64,000 bases of DNA from Frondihabitans australicus. GTDB taxonomy: Bacteria; Actinomycetota; Actinomycetes; Actinomycetales; Microbacteriaceae. The notes below the pieces were generated by a model. It had not been told where the DNA came from. It did not search any database and was given only the letters and a program-made list of their open reading frames with translations. A program made the translations under genes and the position numbers. Positions 25,638 through 35,729 of the stretch are shown here, piece by piece; positions within the stretch are counted from its first letter, which is position 1; every line of letters begins with the position of its first letter. The stretch is taken from positions 1,240,001 through 1,304,000 of the forward strand of contig NZ_RBKS01000001.1 in the NCBI RefSeq assembly GCF_003634555.1, written 5' to 3'.

Positions 25638-27026
25638 TCAGGCCGGGCTCCGCAGCTCGGCGAGCGACGACGGCTCGAGCGGCGGAGTCGCCCAGCGCGC
25701 CGTGAAGGTCTGCGACGACGGCACCAGCGCGAGGTGCAGCCGGTGCGGGGTCTCGAGGAAGATCACGTCGACGTGCAGCACGTCGCCCTCGACGGCGCCG
25801 GACGCCGCGAAGGCGTCCGTCACGACCCATCGGCCGCGGCCGACCGGCAGACGGAGCGTCTGCTCGGCCTCGCGCAGGGTCACGGCCAGCTCTCCGTCGC
25901 CGTCGACCTCCACCTCGACGAGGTCGAGGGAGGGGTGGTCGTTTCCGCGCGCCGCGGCGTAGGAGCCGGGGGCGATCACGCCGCCGCGCCCGGCGACGGG
26001 TGCGAGGGCCGACGTGGTGAGCCGTGCGGCGAGGGCCTGCTCCTGCGCCTCGACGTCGCCCTCGGTCGCACGGTCGATCGCGGGCACCAGGTGCTCCCAC
26101 ACGGCTGAGAGCACAGCCTGGGTGTCGGTGGTCTGCTCGGTGATCGCGACGACGAGGTCGAGCTCGGGGATCACGAGGCTGAACTGGCCGTACGCGCCGT
26201 CGGCGCGATAGCCGTGCTCGGAGAGCCAGAAGAAGTAGCCGTAGCCGAGGCGCCAGTCGGGGTTGTCCCAGCGGGAGGTGTCGATGTGCGACGTCGTGGC
26301 GTCGGCGACCCACTCGGGGCTGAGCAGCTGTCGGCCCTCCCACTGCCCGTTCTGCAGATAGAGCTGGCCGAGACGAGCGAGGGCGCCTGTGGTGGCGTGC
26401 AGGCCGGTGAAGGCGAGCTGGCGGCCCGAGGCGTCCTGCTGCCAGCCGGCGTGGCCGATGCCGAGCGGGTCGAACAGGCGTGGCCTGAGATAGTCGACGA
26501 GCGAGCCGCCGGAGTGCTTCTGGATGATCGCGCCGACCGAGTAGGTGCACGGCTGGTTGTAGGCGAACCAGCTGCCCGGCTCGTGATCCGGCGGGATCAG
26601 CAGGAACCCGCGGACGATGTCGAGCGGGTCGATCACCTGCGCGCGGGCGAAGGTCTCGTCGTCGTGGCCCGACGACATCGCGAGCACGTCGCGGACGCGG
26701 ATCGACCGGCTGCGCGGGTCGGTGATCTCGTCGTCGAGCTCGGGGAAGTGGCTGAGGATCGTGTCGTCGAGGCTCATCATGCCCTCGGCGATCGCGAACG
26801 ACGCGGCGACCGCAGTGAAGCTCTTGCTCACCGAGTACAGCAGATGCGGTCGCTCGGGCTCGTACGGCGCCCACCACGTCTCGGCGACGACGCGGCCATG
26901 GCGCAGGATCATGAGACTGTGCGGCTCGACGCCCTCGGTGCTCTCGAGTGCGTCCACGAGAGCCGTGATGCCTTTCGGGTCGATGTTCTCGGCGGACGGG
27001 GTGCTTCGCGGCAGTGCGGTGGTCAC
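25638..27026 (-). CDS. Serine hydrolase (beta-lactamase / penicillin-binding-protein-like)
   Basis: Class C beta-lactamase-fold hydrolase, 462 aa, without a signal peptide. The nucleophile motif is SVSK in LLYSVSKSFTA near residue 87, and the Tyr motif is YNQP near 175 (YAN-type). A C-terminal ~110-residue beta-rich extension follows. Such proteins include esterases and peptidases; resistance is not implied. GTG 27026 has TAGGGT (minus, 27033-27038) six bases upstream, leaderless geometry. Confidence 0.85.
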   Translation of the reverse strand: MTTALPRSTPSAENIDPKGITALVDALESTEGVEPHSLMILRHGRVVAETWWAPYEPERPHLLYSVSKSFTAVAASFAIAEGMMSLDDTILSHFPELDDEITDPRSRSIRVRDVLAMSSGHDDETFARAQVIDPLDIVRGFLLIPPDHEPGSWFAYNQPCTYSVGAIIQKHSGGSLVDYLRPRLFDPLGIGHAGWQQDASGRQLAFTGLHATTGALARLGQLYLQNGQWEGRQLLSPEWVADATTSHIDTSRWDNPDWRLGYGYFFWLSEHGYRADGAYGQFSLVIPELDLVVAITEQTTDTQAVLSAVWEHLVPAIDRATEGDVEAQEQALAARLTTSALAPVAGRGGVIAPGSYAAARGNDHPSLDLVEVEVDGDGELAVTLREAEQTLRLPVGRGRWVVTDAFAASGAVEGDVLHVDVIFLETPHRLHLALVPSSQTFTARWATPPLEPSSLAELRSPA

Positions 27027-27090
27027 CCGTTCACCCTAGGCCTGGCCTGGCGACCCCGCCCGGGCGGCGTCGGGCCTCCCGCCGGGCGGC

Positions 27091-27984
27091 TCAGGCGAGC
27101 GCTGGGTCGAGATTGAGCTTGTCGCCGGCTGCCAGCCGGTGCCCGATGAACTCGCCCGACTGCGCGGTGAGCCAGTGGAGGTCGCGCTGGGAGATGCCGA
27201 AGCGCGCCTCGATGCCGGTCTCCGTGTCGCCGGGCGCGACGGTGTACGTCAGCGGAGATCCCGTCGACGTCGTGGTGACGGTGCCGCGAGCCTCGGTGCC
27301 GACGCCGGTGTCCTTCGGCGCGACGCCCGGGTGCCGGTTCGGCAGGTGCCAGACGAGCGGCGCGACGGCCAGCACGGCCCACGGGTCGCACGCAGTCGTC
27401 TTCTGCGCGGCGATGCCCGTCGTGAGCACGACGTCCTTGAGGAAGTCGGGCTGGTCACCGGCCGTCGACAGGTCGATCGTCGGCGGGATGCTCTGGTACG
27501 TCACGCCGGGGCCGCCCCAGTCGCTGTAGCCGAAGCTCACGCCGTCTTCGATGCAGTCGCCGACGCTCTCCGGGTACTGCCGGAAGAAGATCGCGTAGGG
27601 AGCCCCGGCGACAGACGAGTGGTAGTCGCTCGTGCGGATCTCGTAGGTGTCCTCGCCCGTCGCGACGACGGTGACCGTCACGCTGACGGCGCCGCTCATC
27701 AGACTGCTGGGCGCCGCCACATGGGCCGTCGCCACGACCGTGCCGGCCGCAGGCTTCGCCGCGGCCACAGCGGCCTCTTTCGCCGTGATCGCGGCGACCT
27801 TCTTCTGGGCGGGGCTCAGGGCGGCGACGGCAGCAGGAGCCGAGGCGGTCGCGCCAGGTGTCGCCGTGGAGGCGGTGCCGGACGGGTGCGTGAACGGCGA
27901 GAGACTCGTGCATCCTGCGAGCGCGAGAGCGCCTGCCACGGCAGCGCTCACCGCCAGCGCTCGGCGAAAGTGCGAACCCCTCAT
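27091..27984 (-). CDS. Lipoprotein with C-terminal LysM-like domain
   Basis: Exported lipoprotein, 297 aa from ATG 27984: lipobox ALAGC, Ala/Thr-rich linker, a middle domain of unknown type (TYEIRTSDYHSSVAGAPYAIFF, two cysteines), and a last ~50 residues resembling LysM (LTYTVAPGDTETGIEARFGIS, then LHWLTAQ and IGHRLAAGDKLNL). LysM would bind peptidoglycan. AGGGGG lies upstream of the start. Confidence 0.75.
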   Translation of the reverse strand: MRGSHFRRALAVSAAVAGALALAGCTSLSPFTHPSGTASTATPGATASAPAAVAALSPAQKKVAAITAKEAAVAAAKPAAGTVVATAHVAAPSSLMSGAVSVTVTVVATGEDTYEIRTSDYHSSVAGAPYAIFFRQYPESVGDCIEDGVSFGYSDWGGPGVTYQSIPPTIDLSTAGDQPDFLKDVVLTTGIAAQKTTACDPWAVLAVAPLVWHLPNRHPGVAPKDTGVGTEARGTVTTTSTGSPLTYTVAPGDTETGIEARFGISQRDLHWLTAQSGEFIGHRLAAGDKLNLDPALA

Positions 27985-28116
27985 GCGAAACCCCCTGACA
28001 CGGAGCATAACGGGAGGCGTGCGCCGCGCAAGCGCCGTGTAAGCGCCGTGTGAGCGGGGCCGTGCACTGTGTAGTCATCCGGCGAGCGCCGGACACCTTC
28101 CACGAGAGGACTGTTC

Positions 28117-29115
28117 ATGAGCACCCCCACCGACTGGGCCGTCGAGGCCCACGGTCTCGTCAAGACGTTCGGCGAGAACCGAGCGGTCGACGGCGTGGAC
28201 CTGAACGTGCGCGCCGGCACCGTCTACGGCGTGCTGGGCCCGAACGGGGCCGGCAAGTCGACCACCATCTCGATGCTCGCGACGCTGCTGCGCCCCGACG
28301 CGGGTCGCGCGACGATCTTCGGCCACGACGTCGTCAGGGAGGCGCAGATCGTGCGCCAGCTGATCGGTGTGACCGCGCAGTTCGCGAGCGTCGACGAGAA
28401 GCTCTCCGCGACCGAGAACCTCGTCGTGTTCGGGCGCCTTCTCGGCCTGTCTCGCTCGGAGGCTCGGCGCAAGTCGGCGGAGCTGCTCGAGGAGTTCGGG
28501 CTCACCGAGGCTGCGAATCGGCCGCTGGCGAAGTTCTCCGGCGGCATGCGCCGTCGCCTCGACCTCGCGTCGAGCCTCATCGCGCAGCCGCCGCTGATCT
28601 TCCTCGACGAGCCGACCACGGGTCTCGACCCGCGCACGCGTCAGCAGATGTGGGACACCATCCGGCGTCTCGTCACCAACGGCTCGACGGTGCTGCTCAC
28701 GACGCAGTACCTCGAGGAGGCCGACCAGCTCGCCGACCGCATCGCGGTCATCGACACCGGTCGCGTGATCGCCGAGGGCACGGCCGACGAGCTCAAGGCG
28801 TCGGTCGGGCAGTCGTCGCTTCAGCTGCGTCTCGTCGAGTCGCAGGATGCCGAGGACGCCCGTCGAGCGATCCGCCAGGTGCTCGGCGCCGAGGCGACTC
28901 TCTCGCCCGAGGCGGGCCGCATCACCGCCCCGATGGCGGACCCCGACCGGGTCACTGACCTGCTCCTCACCTTCCGTGAGGCCGGCATCCGTCTCGCCGA
29001 GATCAGCGTGCAGAAGCCCACGCTCGACGAGGTCTTCCTCACCCTCACCGGCCACAGCGCCGAAGCGGCTCCGGCCGACGACACGAACGACCAGAAAGCA
29101 TCGGTGAACGCATGA
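28117..29115 (+). CDS. DrrA-type ABC transporter ATP-binding protein
   Basis: ATPase of a drug/lipid-type exporter, 332 aa. Walker A GPNGAGKSTTISML, signature FSGGMRRRLDLASSL, Walker B LIFLDEPTTGLDPRTR, and the C-terminal DUF4162-like region typical of the daunorubicin-resistance group. Start ATG 28117 with GAGAGGA. The permease starts in its stop (ATGA). The substrate is unknown; an adjacent AfsR-type regulator converges on the pair. Confidence 0.92.
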   Translation: MSTPTDWAVEAHGLVKTFGENRAVDGVDLNVRAGTVYGVLGPNGAGKSTTISMLATLLRPDAGRATIFGHDVVREAQIVRQLIGVTAQFASVDEKLSATENLVVFGRLLGLSRSEARRKSAELLEEFGLTEAANRPLAKFSGGMRRRLDLASSLIAQPPLIFLDEPTTGLDPRTRQQMWDTIRRLVTNGSTVLLTTQYLEEADQLADRIAVIDTGRVIAEGTADELKASVGQSSLQLRLVESQDAEDARRAIRQVLGAEATLSPEAGRITAPMADPDRVTDLLLTFREAGIRLAEISVQKPTLDEVFLTLTGHSAEAAPADDTNDQKASVNA

Positions 29116-29927
29116 CCACCGCAACCCTCACCCCCGCCCAGATGGGCAAGCTCAAGAACCACGTGAGCCTCGGGCAGTCCGTCCGCAACTCCTTCACGAT
29201 GGCGTACCGCGGCCTCCTCAAGGTGCGCCGCACGCCCGAGCAGCTGATCGACGTCACCGTTCAGCCGATCATCTTCACGCTGATGTTCGGGTACCTCTTC
29301 GGCGGAGCGATCGGCGGCAGTGTCGCGGCGTATCTGCCGGTGCTCATCCCCGGCATCCTGGTGCAGACCGTCATCACCGGCTCGGTGACCACCGGCGTCC
29401 AGCTCCGCGAGGACATGGACAAGGGCGTGTTCGACCGCTTCAAGTCGCTGCCGATCGCCCGGATCGCGCCACTCGCCGGTGCCCTGCTGGCCGACACGGT
29501 GCGCTACGCCATCGCCACGACCATCACGCTGATCATGGGCGTCATCATGGGCTGGCGCCCGGGCGGCGGCTTCTGGCACATCGTGCTCGCCGGCGTGCTG
29601 GTCATCGCCTGCGCCTGGGCGATCAGCTGGATCTTCGCCTTCTTCGGCGTCATCGCGCGGAGCGCCTCGAGCGTCCAGGGCATCTCGTTCCTGATCCTCT
29701 TCCCGCTCACGTTCCTCTCGAACGCGTTCGTCCCGGTGAACACTCTGCAGCCCTGGCTCAAGACGTTCGTGAGCTTCAACCCGGTCTCGCACCTCATCAC
29801 CGCCGTGCGCGACCTTGCGAACTCCGGCACGATCACGGGCGACCTGTGGATCGCCCTCCTCGGAGCCGCGATCATCGTCGCGATCTTCGCCCCGCTCACC
29901 GTCCGCGCCTACATGCGGAAGGCGTAG
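29112..29927 (+). CDS. DrrB-type ABC-2 transporter permease
   Basis: ABC-2 permease, 271 aa, about six transmembrane segments after a ~45-residue cytosolic N terminus. Family signs are QPIIFTLMFGYLFGGAIGG and FLILFPLTFLSNAFVPVNTLQPWL, then FNPVSHLITAVRDLA. Couples with the ATPase upstream (four-base overlap). Ends 30 bases from the stop of the convergent AfsR-like gene. Confidence 0.92.
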   Translation: MTTATLTPAQMGKLKNHVSLGQSVRNSFTMAYRGLLKVRRTPEQLIDVTVQPIIFTLMFGYLFGGAIGGSVAAYLPVLIPGILVQTVITGSVTTGVQLREDMDKGVFDRFKSLPIARIAPLAGALLADTVRYAIATTITLIMGVIMGWRPGGGFWHIVLAGVLVIACAWAISWIFAFFGVIARSASSVQGISFLILFPLTFLSNAFVPVNTLQPWLKTFVSFNPVSHLITAVRDLANSGTITGDLWIALLGAAIIVAIFAPLTVRAYMRKA

Positions 29928-29957
29928 CCGCAGCGCTCGCGTCGCCGGGCCGATCGA

Positions 29958-32900
29958 TTACAGCCCGGCGACGGTCCGCAGCGTGCGATCGTCGAGCAGC
30001 GCGACAGCCGCCGCCAGCGCCCCTCCGGGGGCGAGGGCGGCGGCTTCGTCGTCGTAGCGGGTGAGGGCCGCGGTGTCGCCGGGGTCGGTGATGCGGGCGA
30101 GGTGGCTCTCGTGCACCAGGACCCCCAGATCCTGCCGCGCGCCCGTCCGCCGCCCGAGGGCGATTAACCGGAGCCCGAGGTCTCGACGTGCGGCGTCGTC
30201 GCTCACGGCCCGCAGCCACAGCCCCAGGGCGAAGACGCAGGAGCCGAGGATCGGGACGTCCTGGAACAGCCCGGGAATCCGGTCTCCCGCCAGCAGCCGC
30301 ACGCGGATCCGGTTCGCCAGGCGCCCGGTGTCGGGGTGAGCCGCGCGGCCGTTCGTGACTCGGGCCGTGAGCGCTGCCGCGGCGACGAGCTCACGCCAGG
30401 GGGAGAACAGCTCGCCACGGCGCAAGGCCTCGGCCGAGGCGTCGTAGGCGGCGATGCCGTCGTCGATCCGGCCGTCGGCGAGAGCGACCTCGGCGAGGCC
30501 TGCGCGGCTCACCATCGTCAGGTCTTCGCCGTCGGTGACCTGGTCGACCTGGTCGACGTCGGAGAACCGGGTGAAGATCTCGCGGGCCTCGTCGACGCGG
30601 CCGAGCTGCACGAGGGCGAGGCCGGAGAGCCACTCCGCACGGTTCACATCGGCCGTGGCGCCCACGGCGGACAGCCCCGTGCGACTCCGCCGCGACCACT
30701 CGAGCGCGTCGGCGGGCCGACCGCGCTGCATGTGGAGCTCGGCGATCTGCCCGGCCGCGGTCGCCCGACCCCAGACGTGGTCTGCGGCGACGGCGAGTTC
30801 GTAGCCGCGCAGCGACAGCTCCATGGACTGCTCGACGTCGCCGTCGTTCTCGCGCACCTGGGCGCTGACGAGGGCTGCGAGCTGCTCGACGGCGGGGTTC
30901 GGCGAGGCGATGCCGTCGGCGAGGACGCCCTTGAGCGACGGGAGGTCGAAGGCTGCCGCCATGAACAGTCGCGAGGTCATCTCGACGAGCGGGTCGTTCG
31001 CCGGCCCGTCGCGGCGGATGCGGCGGAGGAGGCCGAGAGCCACCAGTCCGGTGCGGCGGTCGCCGAAGAAGGTGAGGCTGCCGGAGAGCGAGAGCGCCAG
31101 CATGGCCGCGTCACGGCTCTCTGCCGACGGCGGGTGCGCGAGGAGCGCCCTCACCGCGACCCGAGCGAACTCGCCGACCTCCTCGTGGACTCCGCGCAGC
31201 GTCCACTGGTAGCCGAGGGCGGCGAAGACGACGACCACGACGTCGGTGAGTCCGTCGGCGGCCGCCTGACGCAGCACGGCCACGAGGTTGTCCTGCTCGG
31301 ACGCGACCGTCGCGATGGCCCGCACCTGCTGCGTTCCGGTGAGCTGTGAGAGCGCCTCCGTGGCGAAATCGCGCGCCCAGGTGGTGATGGCCTCGCGGAC
31401 GAGGTCGCCCTCGCCGGCCTCCCGGAGCCTCTCGAGACCGAACTCGCGGACCGTCTCCAGCATCCGGTAGCGCAGGTCTCCCGTGCGAGCATCGTCGGTC
31501 ACGGAGACCAGCGACTGCGCGACGAGGCCGTCGAGGTCGTCGATGGCGGACCCCGTTCCGGCGGACGCCTCCGTGCCGCACTCCTCGACCCGCGCGGCGA
31601 CCTCGGCCCCGAAGCCGCCCGGCAGCGGCGCGAGGCGTCGCAGGAGCCGCTGCTCGCTCGGCCCCAGCAGGTTCCAGCTCCAGTCGATGACGGCCGTCAG
31701 CGTGCGATGGCGCTCGGGAGCCGAGCGGTCGCCCGTCGTGAGCAGCGCGAAGCGGTTGCCGAGACGGCGCTCGATCTCCTCCACCGGCATCGAACGGACC
31801 CGGGCGGCGGCGAGCTCGATCGCGAGCGGCAGGCCGTCGAGGCGCAGGCAGAGCCGTTCAACAACGTCTCGGGGGAGCAGCGCGCCGGGTCGCGCCTGGC
31901 GTGCTCGGTCTTCGAAGAGGTCGGCCGCTGCTCCTGCCGCCTGGAGCGGCTCGAGCGGGTAGACGTGCTCGGCCGCGATCGCGAGGGGCGACCGGCTGGT
32001 GGCCAGCACGGTGAGGTCGTGCGCGGAGGCGAGAAGGTCTGCCACCCACGCCGCCGCGGCGTCGACGACGTGCTCGCAGTTGTCGACGATCAGCAGGGTG
32101 GGGCCGGAGTCGAGGGCTCCGAGGATGCGCTCCCGCACGTCGCCCCGCACCTGGGGCAGGTCGCCGAGGGGCAGCCGCGACACCGTGAGGTCGCGGATGC
32201 CGAGGGCGTCGGCGATGGCCGCCGGCACGTCGTCGGCGCTGCGGACCGACCCCAGTTCGACCATGGCGACGGAGAGCGACGGGTCGGCGTCGTGCAGGCG
32301 CTGACCGACCTCGGTGGCCAGTCGCGTCTTGCCGAGGCCGCCGGCGCCGAGGATCGTGAGGGCCCTGCCGTTCTCGAGCCGTTCGGCGATCGCCCGGGCG
32401 TCGGCGTCGCGCCCGAGTAGCCGGTTCGGCGAACGCCGCAGGCCGCTGACCCGGCCGACCGGGGCGGCACGGCGCGCGGGCGGCGATGTCGATGTGCTGG
32501 CCTCGGCCTCGGGCTCGTCGCGCAGAAGCTCTGTGTTCAGGCGCAGGAGCCGCGCAGACGGGTCGATCCCGAGTTCGTCGGCCAGGGCCTCCCGGTGCTC
32601 GGCGAACGCGCGGAGAGCCTCCGCGCGGCGGCCCGTCGCGCCGAGAGCGCGCATCCGCACCTCGAGCACGTCGTCGCCCGGCATCGGCGCACCGGCCGGA
32701 AGCCGCTCGACGTCGGCCAGCGCGCCGCCCGGGTCGCCCGTCGCCAGGCGGAATCGCGCGGACGCGAGCAGCAGGGCGGCCTCGAGTCTCGCGGACTCCG
32801 CCGTCAGCTCGTCGCCGAGCTCGCCCGAGGGCAGGTCGTCGCCGGGGACCGACGAGCTCCAGAACGCGAGCGCCTCGATGCAGGCGGCCAGGGCCTCGCC

Positions 32901-33263
32901 GGGGTCGGCTGCATCCGTCGCCTGCGCGAGAAGGGCCCTGGCCACCGCGAGGTCGGTGACGACGCCGTCGCCGAGGCGGTAGCCGACAGGGGTCGACTCG
33001 ATGACACCCGCGGCGCCGGACTGCCGGGTGCGGGAGACGAGGGTCTGGAGCGCGGCCCTCGGCGCGCCCGGGGGAGTGTCGCCCCAGACCTCGTCGACGA
33101 GGCGGGCAGAAGAGACGCCATCGGAGCCGGCCAGGGCGAGCGAGACGAGGAGCGCCTTCGAGAGCGCGCCCGCGGGTTCGGTCAGCTCGTCGCCCGAGGC
33201 CGCGCGCAGACGCACGCGGCCGAGAACGGCGAGCGTGACGCGGGAGGCGACCTCGGTGGACAC
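29958..33263 (-). CDS. AfsR/BTAD-type regulator with NB-ARC ATPase
   Basis: Large regulator, 1101 aa. The N-terminal winged-helix and BTAD part covers ~1-260 (ALSKALLVSLALAG, AALQTLVSRTRQ, FAEHREALADELGIDPSARL). It is followed by an NB-ARC-type NTPase with Walker A GAGGLGKTRLA and Walker B LLIVDNCEH, then helical C-terminal repeats like TPR. Such proteins control secondary metabolism or stress genes. GTG 33263 lacks a ribosome site and has TAGACT exactly six bases upstream, so it is probably leaderless; a 21-bp palindrome lies ~30-50 bases upstream. Confidence 0.9.
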   Translation of the reverse strand: MSTEVASRVTLAVLGRVRLRAASGDELTEPAGALSKALLVSLALAGSDGVSSARLVDEVWGDTPPGAPRAALQTLVSRTRQSGAAGVIESTPVGYRLGDGVVTDLAVARALLAQATDAADPGEALAACIEALAFWSSSVPGDDLPSGELGDELTAESARLEAALLLASARFRLATGDPGGALADVERLPAGAPMPGDDVLEVRMRALGATGRRAEALRAFAEHREALADELGIDPSARLLRLNTELLRDEPEAEASTSTSPPARRAAPVGRVSGLRRSPNRLLGRDADARAIAERLENGRALTILGAGGLGKTRLATEVGQRLHDADPSLSVAMVELGSVRSADDVPAAIADALGIRDLTVSRLPLGDLPQVRGDVRERILGALDSGPTLLIVDNCEHVVDAAAAWVADLLASAHDLTVLATSRSPLAIAAEHVYPLEPLQAAGAAADLFEDRARQARPGALLPRDVVERLCLRLDGLPLAIELAAARVRSMPVEEIERRLGNRFALLTTGDRSAPERHRTLTAVIDWSWNLLGPSEQRLLRRLAPLPGGFGAEVAARVEECGTEASAGTGSAIDDLDGLVAQSLVSVTDDARTGDLRYRMLETVREFGLERLREAGEGDLVREAITTWARDFATEALSQLTGTQQVRAIATVASEQDNLVAVLRQAAADGLTDVVVVVFAALGYQWTLRGVHEEVGEFARVAVRALLAHPPSAESRDAAMLALSLSGSLTFFGDRRTGLVALGLLRRIRRDGPANDPLVEMTSRLFMAAAFDLPSLKGVLADGIASPNPAVEQLAALVSAQVRENDGDVEQSMELSLRGYELAVAADHVWGRATAAGQIAELHMQRGRPADALEWSRRSRTGLSAVGATADVNRAEWLSGLALVQLGRVDEAREIFTRFSDVDQVDQVTDGEDLTMVSRAGLAEVALADGRIDDGIAAYDASAEALRRGELFSPWRELVAAAALTARVTNGRAAHPDTGRLANRIRVRLLAGDRIPGLFQDVPILGSCVFALGLWLRAVSDDAARRDLGLRLIALGRRTGARQDLGVLVHESHLARITDPGDTAALTRYDDEAAALAPGGALAAAVALLDDRTLRTVAGL

Positions 33264-33294
33264 GGGTGCAGTCTAGCGTGCGGGTGCGTCACAA

Positions 33295-33315
33295 CGATAC
33301 ATCGTCGATGTATCG
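33295..33315. promoter_or_regulatory. Perfect 21-bp palindrome upstream of the AfsR-like gene
   Basis: Arms CGATACATCG and CGATGTATCG around a central T pair perfectly. It covers about -32 to -52 from the AfsR-like start, near its expected -35. The shape suits a dimeric TetR or PadR repressor. Confidence 0.65.
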
Positions 33316-33343
33316 CCCATCCTGCGCCCGGAGGTCGCTCGAC

Positions 33344-33628
33344 CTAGGCGGCGGTGTCGGTGGCGAACCAGATCTCGCCGAAGTCGTGTCGCTCGGCGGC
33401 GTCGAGGAAGCTCGAGCGGAGATCGGGCTGAGCGCCCTCGACGACGAGCACCTCGAGGCCGCGGGAGATCAGCTCGCCCATGAGGTCGCCGACGACACGG
33501 CTGTCGGCCAGCGCGACCAGGCTCGCGTCGATCTCGACATGCGCCGCGCCGGCCTCGGGAAGGGCCTCGACGAGCTCCAGGCTCTCGGGGGCGTCGTGCA
33601 GCAGCGGGGGCAGGGTGATGGTGAACAT
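33344..33628 (-). CDS. Small STAS-like protein
   Basis: 94 aa from ATG 33628. A beta-alpha pattern ([22 protein letters not shown], then [26 protein letters not shown]) resembles STAS-like domains such as DUF4325, seen in anti-sigma-antagonist-type proteins. I am not sure of the family. No kinase or phosphatase partner is adjacent. It is divergent from thrS across a 67-base gap. Confidence 0.6.
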   Translation of the reverse strand: MFTITLPPLLHDAPESLELVEALPEAGAAHVEIDASLVALADSRVVGDLMGELISRGLEVLVVEGAQPDLRSSFLDAAERHDFGEIWFATDTAA

Positions 33629-33695
33629 GTGGTGGACGACCCTACTCCGAGCCGTCGATAGACTGACCGAAACCCCTGAACGAAAAGGAAGACAC

Positions 33696-35729
33696 GTGTC
33701 TGACGCAGTCGAAGAAGTGACCACGGCGATCCCCGCGATCGAGGTCACCGAGACGACGACCGGGTTCGACCTCTTCCCGCAGCGCGAGGTCGTCGCCGTG
33801 CGCGTCGACGGCGCGCTCTACGACATGGCGCGATCGTTCGAGCCCGGCACGCTCGCAGAGCCCGTGCTGATCAGCGAGCCGCAGGGTCTCGAGATCCTGC
33901 GCCACTCCACCGCCCACGTGTTGGCGCAGGCCGTGCAGTCGATCAACCCCGAGGCCAAGCTCGGCATCGGCCCGCCCATCGATGACGGCTTCTACTTCGA
34001 CTTCGATGTCTCCGAGGCGTTCACGCCCGACGACCTCAAGGCGATCGAGAAGGTCATGGAGCGCATCGTCAAGGCGAACCAGCGCTTCGTCCGCCGCGTC
34101 GTGACCGAAGACGAGGCGCGCGAGCTCATGGCGGACGAGCCGTACAAGCTCGAGCTGATCGGGCTGAAGGGCGGCACCGACCTCGCCGAGTCTGGGCTGG
34201 TCGAAAATGGCGGAGATGCCGGCGAGAGCGTGGAGGTCGGCGGCGCCGAGCTCACCGTCTACAACAACGTCGACCCGAAGACCGGCGACGTCGTCTGGCG
34301 CGACCTCTGCCGCGGCCCGCACCTGCCCTCGACCCGCCTGATCCAGAACGGCTGGAAGCTCATGCGCTCGGCCGGCGCGTACTGGCGCGGCTCCGAGAAG
34401 AACAAGCAGCTGCAGCGCATCTACGGCACCGCCTGGGCGACGAAGGACGACCTGCGCGAATACCTCGCCCGGCTGGAAGAGGCCGCGAAGCGCGACCACC
34501 GCAAGCTCGGCGCCGAGCTCGACCTCTTCTCGTTCCCCGACGAGCTGGGCTCCGGCCTGGCCGTCTTCCATCCCAAGGGCGGCATCATCCGCCGCGCGAT
34601 GGAGGACTACTCGCGCAAGCGCCACGAGGAGGAGGGGTACGAGTTCGTCTACACGCCCCACATAACGAAGGCGAACCTCTACGAGACCAGTGGCCACCTC
34701 GACTGGTACAAAGACGGCATGTTCCCGGCGATGCACCTCGACGAGGCTCGCAACGAGGAGGGCGAGATCGTCCGCCAGGGCGCCGACTACTACCTCAAGC
34801 CGATGAACTGCCCGATGCACATCCTCGTGTACCGGTCGCAGGGCCGCTCGTACCGCGACCTGCCGCTGCGGTTGTTCGAGTTCGGCACCGTCTACCGCAA
34901 CGAGAAGTCGGGCGTGATCCACGGCCTCACCCGCGTGCGCGGCATGACGCAGGACGACGCCCACATCTTCACCACTCGCGAGGAGATGGCGAACGAGCTC
35001 AAGAACACGCTCGGCTTCGTCCTGTCGCTGCTGAAGGACTACGGGCTGAACGACTTCTACCTCGAGCTGTCGACCAAGGACCCCGAGAAGTACGTCGGCG
35101 ACGACGCGACGTGGGAGGAAGCGACCGAGACGCTCGCCCAGGTGGCGAGGGAGACCGGCCTCGAGCTGGTCCCCGATCCTGCCGGCGCCGCCTTCTACGG
35201 CCCGAAGATCTCGGTGCAGGCCCGCGACGCGATCGGCCGCACCTGGCAGATGTCGACCGTGCAGCTCGACTTCAACCTACCCGAGCGCTTCGACCTCGAC
35301 TACACCGCGGCCGACGGCACGCACCAGCGCCCGGTGATGATCCACCGCGCGCTGTTCGGCTCGATCGAGCGCTTCTTCGGCGTGCTCACCGAGCACTACG
35401 CCGGCGCGTTCCCGGTCTGGCTGTCGCCCGTGCAGGTCGTCGGCATCCCGGTCGCCGAAGAGTACGGCCCCTACCTCGACGAAATCGCCTCGCAGCTTCG
35501 GGCCCGCGGCGTGCGGGTGCAGGTCGACCACTCGAACGACCGCATGCCGAAGAAGATCCGCACGCACGCGAAGAACAAGGTGCCGTTCCAGCTGATCGCC
35601 GGCGAAGAAGACCGCGCGGCCGGCGCGGTCAGCTTCCGCTTCCGCGACGGCACGCAAGAGAACGGCGTGCCCGTGGCCGACGCGATCGAGCGCATCGTCA
35701 CCGCGATCGAGACCCGGGCGCAGGTCTGA
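33696..35729 (+). CDS. thrS: Threonine-tRNA ligase
   Basis: Class II synthetase, 677 aa from GTG 33696 with AAAAGGAAG upstream. A TGS-like N-terminal domain ([14 protein letters not shown]) precedes the editing domain with the HxxxH motif of [11 protein letters not shown], then the catalytic core (motif 2 around [22 protein letters not shown]) and the anticodon-binding domain ([17 protein letters not shown]). Stop and next start overlap (TGATG), coupling it to the HIT gene as in mycobacteria. Confidence 0.97.
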   Translation: MSDAVEEVTTAIPAIEVTETTTGFDLFPQREVVAVRVDGALYDMARSFEPGTLAEPVLISEPQGLEILRHSTAHVLAQAVQSINPEAKLGIGPPIDDGFYFDFDVSEAFTPDDLKAIEKVMERIVKANQRFVRRVVTEDEARELMADEPYKLELIGLKGGTDLAESGLVENGGDAGESVEVGGAELTVYNNVDPKTGDVVWRDLCRGPHLPSTRLIQNGWKLMRSAGAYWRGSEKNKQLQRIYGTAWATKDDLREYLARLEEAAKRDHRKLGAELDLFSFPDELGSGLAVFHPKGGIIRRAMEDYSRKRHEEEGYEFVYTPHITKANLYETSGHLDWYKDGMFPAMHLDEARNEEGEIVRQGADYYLKPMNCPMHILVYRSQGRSYRDLPLRLFEFGTVYRNEKSGVIHGLTRVRGMTQDDAHIFTTREEMANELKNTLGFVLSLLKDYGLNDFYLELSTKDPEKYVGDDATWEEATETLAQVARETGLELVPDPAGAAFYGPKISVQARDAIGRTWQMSTVQLDFNLPERFDLDYTAADGTHQRPVMIHRALFGSIERFFGVLTEHYAGAFPVWLSPVQVVGIPVAEEYGPYLDEIASQLRARGVRVQVDHSNDRMPKKIRTHAKNKVPFQLIAGEEDRAAGAVSFRFRDGTQENGVPVADAIERIVTAIETRAQV

